From NCBI RefSeq assembly GCF_001682865.1, contig NZ_MAQX01000001.1, forward strand, positions 806,001-870,000: DNA of 64,000 nt. The letters are read 5' to 3'. Shown piece after piece: positions 34,818 to 43,353 of this stretch (position 1 is the first letter of the stretch; the number at the start of each line of letters is the position of its first letter). The notes beneath the pieces were generated by a model that was not told the DNA's origin, did no database searches, and was given only the letters and a program-made list of their open reading frames with translations. This stretch comes from Bacillus sp. FJAT-26390. GTDB taxonomy: Bacteria; Bacillota; Bacilli; Paenibacillales; Paenibacillaceae. The translations under genes and the position numbers were made by a program.

Positions 34818-35537
34818 ATGTTTGTATCAGGCCTTGCTACTAATCAAGACGTTAATATTCATTATTTGGATACGTTGCGAGAGGCGGATCATCGGCTTAC
34901 GCCGATCGTAATTTGTCCCGGTTTATCGGAAGCGGCGGAAGAGTATGAGGATTTGTTAGCCTATCTGCTGCCGCGAAGAGCGATTGTTCTCTCATTTCGC
35001 GGAAGAGGAAGAAGCGATACGCCGCGTGCCAAATATGATTTAGAGGATCACGTATCTGATTTGTCTGCCGTTATTCAAGAGACGGCAATCGGATCCTTTC
35101 ATTTGTTTGGCAACTCCCGCGGTGTATCCTATGCGCTGGGGTATGCTCAAAAAAATGCCAAGCAGATCAAATCTTTAATTGTGGAAGACTACCCAGCCGA
35201 GCATAAGCAGATGACTGCTGAGTGGGCAGATGATTATATTAATCAGTATTTGATTCCTACAGGCCGGAACAAGCTCATAAGGCAGCAGGCTGTAAAAGGG
35301 ATCCAACGGGATTCGACGCCGATCAAGCTCGATGGGAAGCTTGAGCTTCCTGCTTTGGTTATAAGAGGACTTCTTGAAGGATCATTGCTTAGCGAAGCGG
35401 ATGTATTGCAATACGGTGACATGTTCACGACTGTTAAGGTCGAGGCGTTTGCTGATTCCGGACATAACATTCGCAATATGGAGCGAGATAAGCTCTATTT
35501 GACCATAAAGCAATTTTTGGATGAGCAAGAGGGCTAA
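34818..35537 (+). CDS. Alpha/beta hydrolase
   Basis: 239 residues. VICPGLSEAAEEY is the oxyanion-hole region. The nucleophile elbow is FGNSRGVSY (GxSxG-like with Ser near residue 96). The catalytic His is in FADSGHNIRNME. ATG 34818 with AAGGGGG upstream. The following SDR pseudogene begins just after its stop codon. Confidence 0.85.
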   Translation: MFVSGLATNQDVNIHYLDTLREADHRLTPIVICPGLSEAAEEYEDLLAYLLPRRAIVLSFRGRGRSDTPRAKYDLEDHVSDLSAVIQETAIGSFHLFGNSRGVSYALGYAQKNAKQIKSLIVEDYPAEHKQMTAEWADDYINQYLIPTGRNKLIRQQAVKGIQRDSTPIKLDGKLELPALVIRGLLEGSLLSEADVLQYGDMFTTVKVEAFADSGHNIRNMERDKLYLTIKQFLDEQEG

Positions 35538-35553
35538 GGAGAGGAGGCGTATT

Positions 35554-36251
35554 TTGAAAGCATTCCTGGTGACGGGCACTTCACGTGGTTTAGGCCTTGA
35601 AATTTGTAAGCAGCTCATTAAGCCAAGCCATATTATCTTCTCCATATCGAGGACTAATAATGAACGACTATCGGAGCTTGCGGCTGAGCAAGGCTGCAAA
35701 TTTCATTTTATGAAATATGATTTGCAAAACGTTCAGGGCATTTCTCCTCTTATGGAGGAAATGCTTGAGCTAGTGGATCACTCCGAATTAGAATCGCTTA
35801 CATTAATTAATAATGCTGCCCAAGTTTCGCCGCTTGGCGCAATCAATTGCTGCTCCTCTGAAGAAACGATTCGAAATTGCAAATCAACCTGTTAGCTCCT
35901 ATGCTGCTCACTCAGTCTTTAATTAAGCAGACGGATCACCTCGAATTAAAAAGAATAATTGTCAATGTCTCTTCTGGCTCGGCAAATTATGCAGCAGCCG
36001 GTATGAGCGCCTACTGCGCATCGAAAGCAGCATTAAATATGTTCACATCATGCGTACAGCTTGAAGAGCATCGAGCCGTTACGGTCTATAAGGTCGATCC
36101 CGGTATGGTGGATACGGAAATGCAGGCAGAAGCGCGTCAGGTAGAGGGGCAGCCTGTTTTTGACTATTTTCGGCAGGCGAAAGAAGCGGGTTCATTAAAG
36201 ACTGCCGAGAGCGTTGCGAAAAAAATAGTGAAAAGAGTCTTATCATCTTAG
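35554..36251 (+). pseudogene. Short-chain dehydrogenase/reductase, frameshifted
   Basis: The first part (TTG 35554, GAGGAGG 6 bp upstream) has the NAD(P)-binding motif VTGTSRGLG and LINNAAQ. The second part, in another frame, has NVSSGSANY, the catalytic YCASK and KVDPGMVDTEMQ. The frames join at 35877: inserting one T in AATTGC restores NLQINLLAPML. The family resembles YueD benzil/sepiapterin-type reductases. Either a recent 1-bp deletion or a sequencing error; the rest is intact. Confidence 0.85.
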
Positions 36252-36270
36252 ACGGGGATTTTAAGCAAGG

Positions 36271-36298
36271 GCTGCGGCTTGGACCCGCGGCTTTTTTT
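36271..36298 (+). terminator. Terminator after the SDR pseudogene
   Basis: GCTGCGG (36271-36277) pairs with CCGCGGC (36285-36291), one G-U pair, followed by TTTTTTT. Confidence 0.8.
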
Positions 36299-36342
36299 CA
36301 CCCATGTGCTAGCCTGACAATATCGGAAAAGTGGAGGACGAT

Positions 36343-36891
36343 ATGGATAAAATAACGGTTCAGTTATGTGATCTGGACACAAAAGCGATCATTAACAATA
36401 TGTATCCGCTTTATCTGCATGACTTGTCGGGCATTAGGGATGTTTTGCCAAATAAATTTGGCGTGTTTGAGGAAAGTGACGACTATAAAACGCTTCAGGA
36501 CCAAATTGCGGTGTTTGATATTTGGTGGGAAAAAGAGGGCGTTCTGTTTCCGTTTTTGATCAGGGTGAACGATGTGCCTGCTGGATTTGCGTTAATTGCA
36601 ACGCCGCCTTATGTTTACGGCGACTCGAATTATTTGATAAATGAATATTTTATATTGCGCCCCTTTCGCGGTAAAGGAGTTGGCGAGCATGCTGCAATCG
36701 AAATTTTCAAACGATTCCTAGGGAAATGGATGCTCTACACGACGGGAACGGAGAAGAATAGAAATGCGATTGCATTTTGGAGAAAAACGTTGCTCCGTTA
36801 TACCGACAACCAATTCACCGAAGAAGATAAGGAGCTGGGCGACGTAGGGCTTTGCAAGGTTTTTACTTTTTCAAGTAAGGCAATGGATTAA
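36343..36891 (+). CDS. GNAT family N-acetyltransferase
   Basis: 182 residues. YFILRPFRGKGVGEHAAIE is the cofactor-binding helix; NRNAIAFWRKT is the C-terminal conserved segment. ATG 36343 with GGAGGA 4-5 bp upstream; GTG 36331 is unlikely because it precedes the Shine-Dalgarno sequence. Resembles predicted acetyltransferases of the YdfB/YkwB kind; substrate unknown. Confidence 0.82.
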   Translation: MDKITVQLCDLDTKAIINNMYPLYLHDLSGIRDVLPNKFGVFEESDDYKTLQDQIAVFDIWWEKEGVLFPFLIRVNDVPAGFALIATPPYVYGDSNYLINEYFILRPFRGKGVGEHAAIEIFKRFLGKWMLYTTGTEKNRNAIAFWRKTLLRYTDNQFTEEDKELGDVGLCKVFTFSSKAMD

Positions 36892-36929
36892 TTCTTTTAC
36901 GATTCATGCTGAGCGTGGGAGGAAGTTTA

Positions 36930-37475
36930 TTGGCGAGCAAAACACCTAAAAAGATTCATATTATTGGCTCTGTTGGGAGTGGAAAGTCAACGCTAGCTAA
37001 GCAATTATCAGTAAAACTCAGTATTCCATATTATGAACTGGACAATGTGGTATGGAGAAGGACGGAAAATGGAGACGTAAGAAATAGTAGCGAAGCAAGA
37101 GATGCGCAGTTAAATGGCATTATTGCCTCTGCTGAGTGGATAACGGAGGGCGTGCATTATAAATGGACCTCATCGTGTTTTGAACATGCCGAATTGATCA
37201 TCTATCTCGACACGGCGATGTGGATTAGAAATTATAGAATATTAAAAAGGTTTATCGTACAAAAGCTTGGATTTGAAAAAGGGAATTACGAACAAACCTT
37301 TGATATGCTTAAGAAGATGTACATTTGGAACTACGGCTACCAGAAGCGGGATAGGCCAGTCATTTTTGATCTATTAGAACCGTACCAGGGTAAGCTATTG
37401 GTGCTGAAAGATAACGATAAAGTGGATCAATATGTGGATTTGGGTAATGAACAAATGAAGGCTGCCGGCGTGTAA
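36930..37475 (+). CDS. P-loop kinase-like ATPase (DNA topology modulation/FlaR-like)
   Basis: 181 residues. Walker A is IGSVGSGKSTLAKQL at about residue 13. ELDNVVW and WITEGVHYKW follow the pattern of FlaR/adenylate-kinase-related proteins. TTG 36930 has GGGAGGAAG about 8 bp upstream; the ATG at 36906 lacks one. The 3' end overlaps the convergent small gene. Confidence 0.78.
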   Translation: MASKTPKKIHIIGSVGSGKSTLAKQLSVKLSIPYYELDNVVWRRTENGDVRNSSEARDAQLNGIIASAEWITEGVHYKWTSSCFEHAELIIYLDTAMWIRNYRILKRFIVQKLGFEKGNYEQTFDMLKKMYIWNYGYQKRDRPVIFDLLEPYQGKLLVLKDNDKVDQYVDLGNEQMKAAGV

Positions 37476-37637
37476 CGGTGGTGTTCCTTTCCATCCCAAA
37501 CCACCAACTAAATCAGCTAAACTTCCAAATTCAGCACGATTTGCTCCATCATTAAACGCACCAGAAGGGTTATTTTTTAATTCTTCCAGTCTTAATCGTT
37601 CTCTTTTTTCTTCAGGTGTTTCTTTTCTGGAATCCAT
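37395..37637 (-). pseudogene. DUF6366-like small protein with replaced C terminus
   Basis: 80 residues. The first 50 (KETPEEKRERLRLEELKNNP ... LVGGLGWKGT) match what I recall of DUF6366 proteins, which continue into a hydrophobic C-terminal helix. Here the sequence after WKGT is unrelated and is simply the antisense of the end of the P-loop kinase gene. ATG at 37637 has AGGAGGCGG upstream. I infer truncation by a deletion near 37485. It may still be translated. Confidence 0.6.
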
Positions 37638-37831
37638 CTAACCGCCTCCTAATAAAAGCTTACCTTTATCACACTACGAGCAACCTGTTTTTCATTCATA
37701 ATCAATGATATCCAAAAGCAATGGTATCCAAGGAATTAAATCACGCCAAATATGGAGTTAGTATTCCGATGGGATGCGGATAGGGCTGATACGATGTTAT
37801 CCGGCATGCCTGCTTCCTTTAGTGTGATTGC

Positions 37832-38875
37832 CTACTTGCTGCTGATAGCTGGATTTGCCATCATGATGGCCTCTGTCGCTTTTGAAAGCGCAGGAAGGAA
37901 CTCAAGCACTTTTTTGCTGCGGTTTATTAGATCATGGGGAGCATGGATGCCGATGTCTGCGATAACGGCTTTAAAGGCCGGAGTAAGTGATTCCTGCAGC
38001 TCCGGACTCGCGTCTGCGGCTAAAATGGTATGGCAACGAGCAAATGTCGCAACGATCCAAAAGATCGCTTCACGGTGAAGGCCGGCTCGAATGAGCTCAT
38101 GGCTGCCGTCAATGGCGACCTTCCTTGCTTCTGCGGTAATGTCGCTGCTAAAGAAAAAGGGAGTTTTAGCAACTGCTGCTGCAGCATCGAAAGTCCGAGC
38201 AAGCTCGCCCAGATGATACTCGACTAGCTCCGGAGTCAGATGAGAGCAACCTAGCAGCTCTAACAGCTCTTCGTAAAGATTGGAAAATCCATATTCCAAA
38301 AGGACTTCGCGGGCAGCAACATAGCGCAGCCGCACAGTAGGATTCCGAAGCGCAGCCACTAGAATCATATGCGTAGTAACGCCAGTTGGAAATAGCCATG
38401 ACGTTACTTGATCGTGCAACGGGGCGGAGTTGTTAATGGCAAGCAGCCCGTTTTCGATTTTTTGCCGAGCATTTTCACATCGACGGCGTACCCACTCCAG
38501 CTCAGAAAAATGGCGCGATACTTCACTTTGTAAACGACCCAGCTGTTTGGTGGGGTCAGCAATAATGGTGTTCATGCGGAAGCTTCCAGCCAAATGATAG
38601 GAGGTCAAAACTTCCCGGGCTGAGGATAGCTGACTCCATGTCATGTAAGTTACCTCTATTAAAGCACCATGGAATTCAAACTTACCGAGCTTGACAGGAG
38701 GCTCACGATGGGATGTGACAATGACGATATCGACATCCGACGCAGCCGGCATTTCCATATCATCTGGCATTGTAATAGTGGAACCGCTGAAATAAGCACC
38801 CATAAAATCAGGATGAAGGCTTGCATGTTCCATCACCCACAAAGCGGCTGCGGCCCGAGCATCTGCGACTTTCAT
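37832..38875 (-). CDS. Nucleotidyltransferase domain protein
   Basis: 347 residues. N terminus has the nucleotidyltransferase core: GAYFSGSTITMP then SDVDIVIVTS (GS ... DxD, residues about 28-54). The C-terminal 200 residues are helical with no recognised motif; aminoglycoside adenylyltransferase-like and DUF4037-like proteins have similar architecture. Single gene on the minus strand. Substrate unknown; a resistance role is not supported. Confidence 0.75.
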   Translation of the reverse strand: MKVADARAAAALWVMEHASLHPDFMGAYFSGSTITMPDDMEMPAASDVDIVIVTSHREPPVKLGKFEFHGALIEVTYMTWSQLSSAREVLTSYHLAGSFRMNTIIADPTKQLGRLQSEVSRHFSELEWVRRRCENARQKIENGLLAINNSAPLHDQVTSWLFPTGVTTHMILVAALRNPTVRLRYVAAREVLLEYGFSNLYEELLELLGCSHLTPELVEYHLGELARTFDAAAAVAKTPFFFSSDITAEARKVAIDGSHELIRAGLHREAIFWIVATFARCHTILAADASPELQESLTPAFKAVIADIGIHAPHDLINRSKKVLEFLPALSKATEAIMMANPAISSK

Positions 38876-39126
38876 ATGAGTAAGACTCCTTTATCATAAT
38901 GAATTGATAAATAAACATAATTGCCGATTCAACTTTATCCTTTAATCATACATCAAATTTGTTTAAAAATGGAATCATAAGAAATCATTATTATACGATT
39001 TCGTAGCCTATCAATGAATGAATCTATGCTTGCAACCTTCTGCGTTGAAGTTTCGTTTGGATCAAAGTAGGGTAATTTATTGAATAAAAGCAAACATCAC
39101 AACTTTAGGTCAGGAGGACAAAGATA

Positions 39127-40260
39127 ATGAACACAATTAAACTTAAGTGTGGACTTTTAGCAGCAGCGCTAGCAATTGGACTTACGTCGGCAGTTCCATT
39201 TACCCAGGCGGCGGCAGGGTCTACAGCAAAGGATCTATTCAGCGGGACTCCGGCAGGTGATTCGACATTCCATTTTAGCGATATTCAGTTTCTTAGCGGA
39301 ACAACCGGACGGGCCGCAGGCAATGGATTCCTGATCGGAACCTCCGATGCAGGCGGTTCTTGGCAGTCTATTTATAAGGGAACATGGCAGTTTACTCAGC
39401 TTGACTTTATATCGAATACGACTGGCTTTGCTTTAGCGAAATCTTCAGCTGCCGGAACGAATGCACTGGTATATACGACGAATGGGGGGAGCACCTTCAC
39501 GAAAATTCCAACAGGTGCACTCGCCCTTGAACGCATTCATTTTACGGATGCAAAAAACGGCTTCGGATATACACGGGCTTTTGCCTATAAAACGGCGGAC
39601 GGCGGGAAAACGTGGACTAAAATTACGACTCCGGCAAATACTCGTTATGCGGAATTTACCGACGTGAAGCATGGTTGGGTGCTTACTTTAGTACCAGGCT
39701 TCGGTTATAAGTTATCTAAAACAACAGATGGCGGAGCGAATTGGGCGACCAAGCTGGACGTCAAATCAGATGAGATTATCGGCGGTGAAATCTACACGAG
39801 CGGCAGCCAAATTTGGGCTGAGTTTTATGGCGGAGCGGGTATGTCCCAGCAGTCATACTCCCTTTATGCATCCTCTGACAATGGATCAAGCTGGAAAAAA
39901 GTGATCAGCCAAAGCACGGCTGGAGGCGGACCGGCTCCCGGCGGCGCTGTCGGCATTGTGAAGGAAGGACCGGCTTCCCCTGGCGGCCATCCAAGCAACT
40001 TAGAACTGGTTGACGGCGCAGCGATTCTCGGAGGTTACTCGCCAGCGGGTGAAGTTATTGGAGTTGGCCGTTCATTAGATGCAGGAAAGTCGTGGAGCAA
40101 TCTCAAAACCATTAAAGGTTTCCAGAGCGTTATTTCGTTCACTAGCAAGGATATCGGATGGATGGCTGATACAAGCTCGCTAAGTCCTGCGGTGTACAGA
40201 ACAACGGATGGCGGTAAATCATGGTCCAAAAAAATCAGTATTCCAAGCGGAAGCAATTAA
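39127..40260 (+). CDS. Secreted beta-propeller protein with BNR/Ycf48-like repeats
   Basis: 377 residues. Signal peptide residues 1-29 (AAALAIGLTSAVPFTQA, cleavage after ATQA-type site). At least six repeats with the BNR/Asp-box TTNGGSTFTKI, TADGGKTWTKI, TTDGGANWATK, SSDNGSSWKKV and TTDGGKSWSKK, each preceded by a DxxxGW/GFA strand. Such propellers bind proteins or sugars; no catalytic motif. ATG 39127 with AGGAGG upstream. The 250 bp upstream hold no gene. Confidence 0.85.
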   Translation: MNTIKLKCGLLAAALAIGLTSAVPFTQAAAGSTAKDLFSGTPAGDSTFHFSDIQFLSGTTGRAAGNGFLIGTSDAGGSWQSIYKGTWQFTQLDFISNTTGFALAKSSAAGTNALVYTTNGGSTFTKIPTGALALERIHFTDAKNGFGYTRAFAYKTADGGKTWTKITTPANTRYAEFTDVKHGWVLTLVPGFGYKLSKTTDGGANWATKLDVKSDEIIGGEIYTSGSQIWAEFYGGAGMSQQSYSLYASSDNGSSWKKVISQSTAGGGPAPGGAVGIVKEGPASPGGHPSNLELVDGAAILGGYSPAGEVIGVGRSLDAGKSWSNLKTIKGFQSVISFTSKDIGWMADTSSLSPAVYRTTDGGKSWSKKISIPSGSN

Positions 40261-40298
40261 ACGGCGACTTTGGTTCGGCAAAGTCATAGAGATGAATT

Positions 40299-40328
40299 AG
40301 ACTGGTACCAGTAGGGTGCCAGTCTTTT
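40299..40328 (+). terminator. Terminator after the propeller gene
   Basis: AGACTGGTACC (40299-40309) pairs with GGTGCCAGTCT (40315-40325) with one G-U pair, followed by TTTATT. Confidence 0.8.
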
Positions 40329-40375
40329 ATTATGTTAAAACGTGCTAGAAAACTAAGGCTTAGATAATGATTTTA

Positions 40376-40413
40376 AATATTCGTTGACAGGAATATTCCT
40401 CAGATGGTATATT
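40376..40413 (+). promoter_or_regulatory. Promoter and operator of the ArsR/AHSA1 operon
   Basis: TTGACA (40384-40389), 18-bp spacer, TATATT (40408-40413). AATATTC (40376-40382) and GAATATT (40391-40397) form an inverted repeat flanking the -35 element, well placed for autorepression by the ArsR-type protein encoded downstream. Confidence 0.7.
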
Positions 40414-40456
40414 GAGAACAAGAAAAAGAAAAACAAACGAAATGAGGTGAGCAGAT

Positions 40457-40537
40457 ATGAATGGATATGGAAATAGTGGTCTTGCAATCTCCGTTACAAA
40501 GTCTAATTCATTCATTAAAGGAAAATCTGCATCATGA
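40457..40537 (+). CDS. Possible 26-residue leader peptide
   Basis: ATG 40457 with GAGGTGA about 10 bp upstream opens 26 codons (MNGYGNSGLAIS ... KGKSAS) ending at TGA 40535-40537, which overlaps the ArsR start as ATGA. Translational coupling to arsR is plausible; the peptide resembles no known protein. Confidence 0.45.
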   Translation: MNGYGNSGLAISVTKSNSFIKGKSAS

Positions 40538-40869
40538 ACGCATCGACATTTAGCGCACTAGCTGAGCCCAATCGTTTACGGATTGTGGAGCTTTTGCAAG
40601 ACGGTCCTCTAACCGTCGGTGAGATCGCCAATCGACTTCAAATCCGCCAGCCGCAAGCCTCAAAGCATTTAAAAGTTTTGCTCGACGCCGGACTAGTCGA
40701 CGTTCAGGCTGACGCTAATCGGCGGAATTACAAACTTCGAATGGAGCCGTTCAAAGCATTAGATGAATGGCTTGAGAGCTACCGAAGCACTTGGGATGAT
40801 CGGTTCGACAACTTGCATCATTACTTGCAGAAGCTGCAATTTGAAAAATCAACTAAAAATAATAACTAA
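40534..40869 (+). CDS. ArsR family transcriptional regulator
   Basis: 111-residue winged-helix repressor. ALAEPNRLRIVELLQ and QPQASKHLKVLLDAG are the hallmark helices. No Cys metal site, which fits the subgroup paired with AHSA1/SRPBCC proteins. ATG 40534 overlaps the leader peptide stop; AAAGGAAAA is about 9 bp upstream. Followed by the SRPBCC gene 19 bp later. Confidence 0.9.
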   Translation: MNASTFSALAEPNRLRIVELLQDGPLTVGEIANRLQIRQPQASKHLKVLLDAGLVDVQADANRRNYKLRMEPFKALDEWLESYRSTWDDRFDNLHHYLQKLQFEKSTKNNN

Positions 40870-40888
40870 ATCTTAGGAGGAGTTTATA

Positions 40889-41398
40889 ATGACAAACAAA
40901 ATGATATCCAGAGTAGAGGGCCAAGAACTTATTTTAGAGCGTGTTTTCAATGCACCGCGCGAGCTTGTATTTAAAGCGTTCTCGGAGGCCGAGCATTTAA
41001 AGCATTGGTGGGGGCCTCGCGGTTGGACACTTACGGTTTGCAATGTTGATTTTCGTCCGGGCGGGATATGGCATTACTGCATGAAGTGTCAGGATAAAAA
41101 CCAAGGGGATTTTTACGGAGTCGAATCATGGGGCAAAGCCATCTACCAGGACATTGTTAAAAATGAAAAAATCGAATTAGTCGACTTTTTCTCAGATGCC
41201 GAAGGAAATGAATTGGAGGGAATGCCTTCCTCACAGGTTACCATTACTTTCCTTGAACACGAGGGCAAAACAAAGCTTATTAACGTAGGCAGATACGCTT
41301 CCGCAGAAGCGCTCCAAGCCGTTATGGATATGGGAATGGAGCAAGGCATTTCTGAAACCTACGATCGCTTCGAGGAGCATTTACAATCGCTGCAATAA
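40889..41398 (+). CDS. SRPBCC/AHSA1 family protein
   Basis: 169 residues of the START-like AHSA1 group. LERVFNAPRELVFKAF and HWWGPRGW are hallmarks. Such proteins are often co-transcribed with an ArsR regulator as here. They bind hydrophobic ligands; function unassigned. RBS AGGAGGAG. Confidence 0.9.
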   Translation: MTNKMISRVEGQELILERVFNAPRELVFKAFSEAEHLKHWWGPRGWTLTVCNVDFRPGGIWHYCMKCQDKNQGDFYGVESWGKAIYQDIVKNEKIELVDFFSDAEGNELEGMPSSQVTITFLEHEGKTKLINVGRYASAEALQAVMDMGMEQGISETYDRFEEHLQSLQ

Positions 41399-41414
41399 GA
41401 ACATTCAACATAAA

Positions 41415-41440
41415 AGAGACTGCCCACGGGCAGTCTTTTC
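41415..41440 (+). terminator. Terminator after AHSA1 gene
   Basis: GACTGCC/GGCAGTC stem centred at 41426 with flanking A and T tracts, followed by TTTTCTTC. Confidence 0.85.
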
Positions 41441-41541
41441 TTCTGTCTTAAGCTATAGATTAAGTGGAATAATAAAGCTCGCTTTTACTCCGTATGGTTG
41501 TTTTTTCATGGTTATTAGCTTTTTTGTGATCAGAATAGCTT

Positions 41542-41937
41542 TTGATTTTTACATTCATTGTATCATTTGGTTTATCACATGTGTTTTGTTTGTTAAAATT
41601 AGCAAGTAAAGAAAGAGGAGGCTATAAACTTGGCGAGGGTGAAGCTTGGACGGCCGAGGTGCGTGTTGAACAAGCGATAGGAGAAGAAAAGTATGAGATT
41701 AAGCTTAAATACAAAGGAAATCACATAGCGGATATCGAAACCTTTAGTTATTTTGTGGAAGCAAAAAATAACGGTGTTTTAAACTTTAACGCGGAGAAAG
41801 CTTCATTAGACAAAGAAGGCATATACTATAACAAATTGCTCATTGAAAATAGCCCATCTTCCCGCGCAGATGCAGAGTTAGTCATTAAATTAATAGGGAA
41901 CGATACAAGTGAAAGCATAATTTTAATCGGTAAGTGA
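41542..41937 (+). pseudogene. Probable 5'-truncated lipoprotein gene
   Basis: From GYKLGEGEAWTAEVRV onward this looks like small Bacillaceae lipoproteins with a beta-sandwich body (IKLKYKG ... LDKEGIYYNKLLIENS). The first about 27 codons are unrelated and hydrophobic but lack a proper signal or lipobox, and no ribosome binding site precedes TTG 41542. An AGGAGG at 41618 lies inside the frame without a usable in-frame start. Confidence 0.5.
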
Positions 41938-41950
41938 TCGGCATCCATTA

Positions 41951-41998
41951 AAAAAAGCCTAGGAACAAGCCTTTGACTGCTCATTCCTCGGCTTTTTT
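41951..41998. terminator. Bidirectional terminator
   Basis: AAAAAAGCCTAGGAA (41951-41965) pairs with TTCCTCGGCTTTTTT (41984-41998) around an 18-nt loop, one mismatch. It separates convergent genes. Confidence 0.8.
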
Positions 41999-42049
41999 AC
42001 AGTTCAACTTATTGCGCAATCTGCAAAAATGAATACAGGACTTGGAAAC

Positions 42050-42418
42050 TTAATTAAGGATAACCTTTACTTGAGAAGATACTACTCCGCCCTTCACCGT
42101 TTGAACAATATACCAGTATTGTTTTGTTGGATCTACAGAAGTCGTGTCATAGTGAGAGGTAGTTCCTTTCATCAAATCCTTTTTGTACACTTGGACCAAA
42201 TTTGTTCTGTTTAGTTTAATAACCTTAATGGAATCATAGTCGGTCGTGGGATTCGTCCACGCAATGATGACCGGGGAAGTGCTCGTGAACTGAAGGTTAG
42301 TGACAGGGTCCGGCGTAGCAGCTGAAGTGATCGGCACTATCGAAAACAATAAAATGAAGCTTAAAACCATAATCCGGATCATGGAGCGTTCAGGCCATGT
42401 TTTCAACAAAGACATCAT
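42050..42418 (-). CDS. Secreted fibronectin type III-like protein
   Basis: 122 residues. Signal peptide ending at TSA near residue 33, then one FN3-like domain (DPVTNLQFTSTS, VIIAWTNPTTDYDSIKV, TKQYWYIVQTV). ATG 42418 (or 42415) follows AGGAGG. The upstream region has two perfect palindromes, suggesting repression. Function unknown; possibly binds surface or matrix. Confidence 0.72.
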   Translation of the reverse strand: MMSLLKTWPERSMIRIMVLSFILLFSIVPITSAATPDPVTNLQFTSTSPVIIAWTNPTTDYDSIKVIKLNRTNLVQVYKKDLMKGTTSHYDTTSVDPTKQYWYIVQTVKGGVVSSQVKVILN

Positions 42419-42492
42419 AATTCCTCCTTCAATATGGAAAAGATGAAACATAATTTACCGAAACCGATTGCTCCTCCTTTTCTTGGTCGTCA

Positions 42493-42524
42493 AGATAGAC
42501 TTGTCTATCTGTTACTATAGTAAC
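42493..42524. promoter_or_regulatory. Two adjacent perfect palindromes in a divergent promoter region
   Basis: AGATAGAC-TT-GTCTATCT (42493-42510) is followed immediately by GTTACTATAGTAAC (42511-42524). The first resembles TetR-family operators. They lie between the divergent FN3 gene and a small membrane protein gene. No TetR gene is in this window. Confidence 0.7.
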
Positions 42525-42606
42525 ATCTTTATGTTAATAATGGTTAAATTTTCTTGTTTTTCTAACGGCAAGATTATGAATGATTTTACATAAGGAGTGT
42601 GGTTAT

Positions 42607-42798
42607 TTGCTCGTTTTTATAACGTTAATCGTTCCATTACTGGGTACGTTGTGGTTTGCGAGTATGATAATGCTTCTAAAAAATCTGAAAAATAATAAAA
42701 GCATCCAAAGATCATTCATTGTAAGCTTATTCCTAACCTTTATTTTTATATTTTCAGCAATGTTCGCAATCATGGCGACCGTGCAATTCCATGTTTAA
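42607..42798 (+). CDS. Small membrane protein
   Basis: 63 residues with two membrane helices (about residues 2-20 and 36-58). TTG 42607 has AAGGAG about 9 bp upstream; ATG 42580 precedes that site. Not recognised. Confidence 0.55.
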   Translation: MLVFITLIVPLLGTLWFASMIMLLKNLKNNKSIQRSFIVSLFLTFIFIFSAMFAIMATVQFHV

Positions 42799-42848
42799 AG
42801 ACTTGAGCAATTGTTTCTTTATTTACTTAGAAGAGGTGATCGCTTCCG

Positions 42849-43352
42849 ATGAATGTGTTAAGAGAACAAAAAAATGTAATAGGTCTGCCGTTGCCAAATG
42901 AAACATGTTTAGTCATGGATGATGTTTTGCCGCGGCTTGAATTAATAACGGGCTCATTTGTATTAGCTTTTCAAGAAGACCAATTGTTGTTAACGAATTT
43001 GGCAGAAAGAGGATGGGACATTCCAGGCGGGCATGTTGAGGCTGGTGAAACGCCAATCGAAGCGATGAAAAGAGAGCTATACGAAGAAACCCGGGTTTTG
43101 GTCGAGTCTCCCCAGCTTCTTGGTTATGAACGCATCCGATTATTTACAAAGCCTAACAACTACAAGTATCCGTATCCAGATAGCTATATGGTATTTTATT
43201 GTGCGAAAATCATTCAGCTTGATCCTTTTGAAAGCACGATTGAAAGCAAAGGAAGAGGTTTATTTAAGCCAGAAGAAGCGTATAAGATCCCTTGGGTACA
43301 AGGAAACTCATTTTTTTACGAAGAGGCACGAAGACGCGTAATGGGAGGTTAA
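42849..43352 (+). CDS. Nudix hydrolase
   Basis: 167 residues. The Nudix box GGHVEAGETPIEA ... RELYEETRV occupies about residues 60-82 and is complete. GWDIPGGH precedes it. ATG 42849 with AGAGGTGAT upstream. It abuts a GNAT gene (1 bp gap), so the two are coupled. Substrate unknown. Confidence 0.88.
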   Translation: MNVLREQKNVIGLPLPNETCLVMDDVLPRLELITGSFVLAFQEDQLLLTNLAERGWDIPGGHVEAGETPIEAMKRELYEETRVLVESPQLLGYERIRLFTKPNNYKYPYPDSYMVFYCAKIIQLDPFESTIESKGRGLFKPEEAYKIPWVQGNSFFYEEARRRVMGG

Positions 43353-43353
43353 C

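Noticed and set aside
37752..38078. 108-codon plus-strand frame opposite the nucleotidyltransferase gene
   Set aside because: No ribosome binding site; overlaps the well-supported minus-strand gene.
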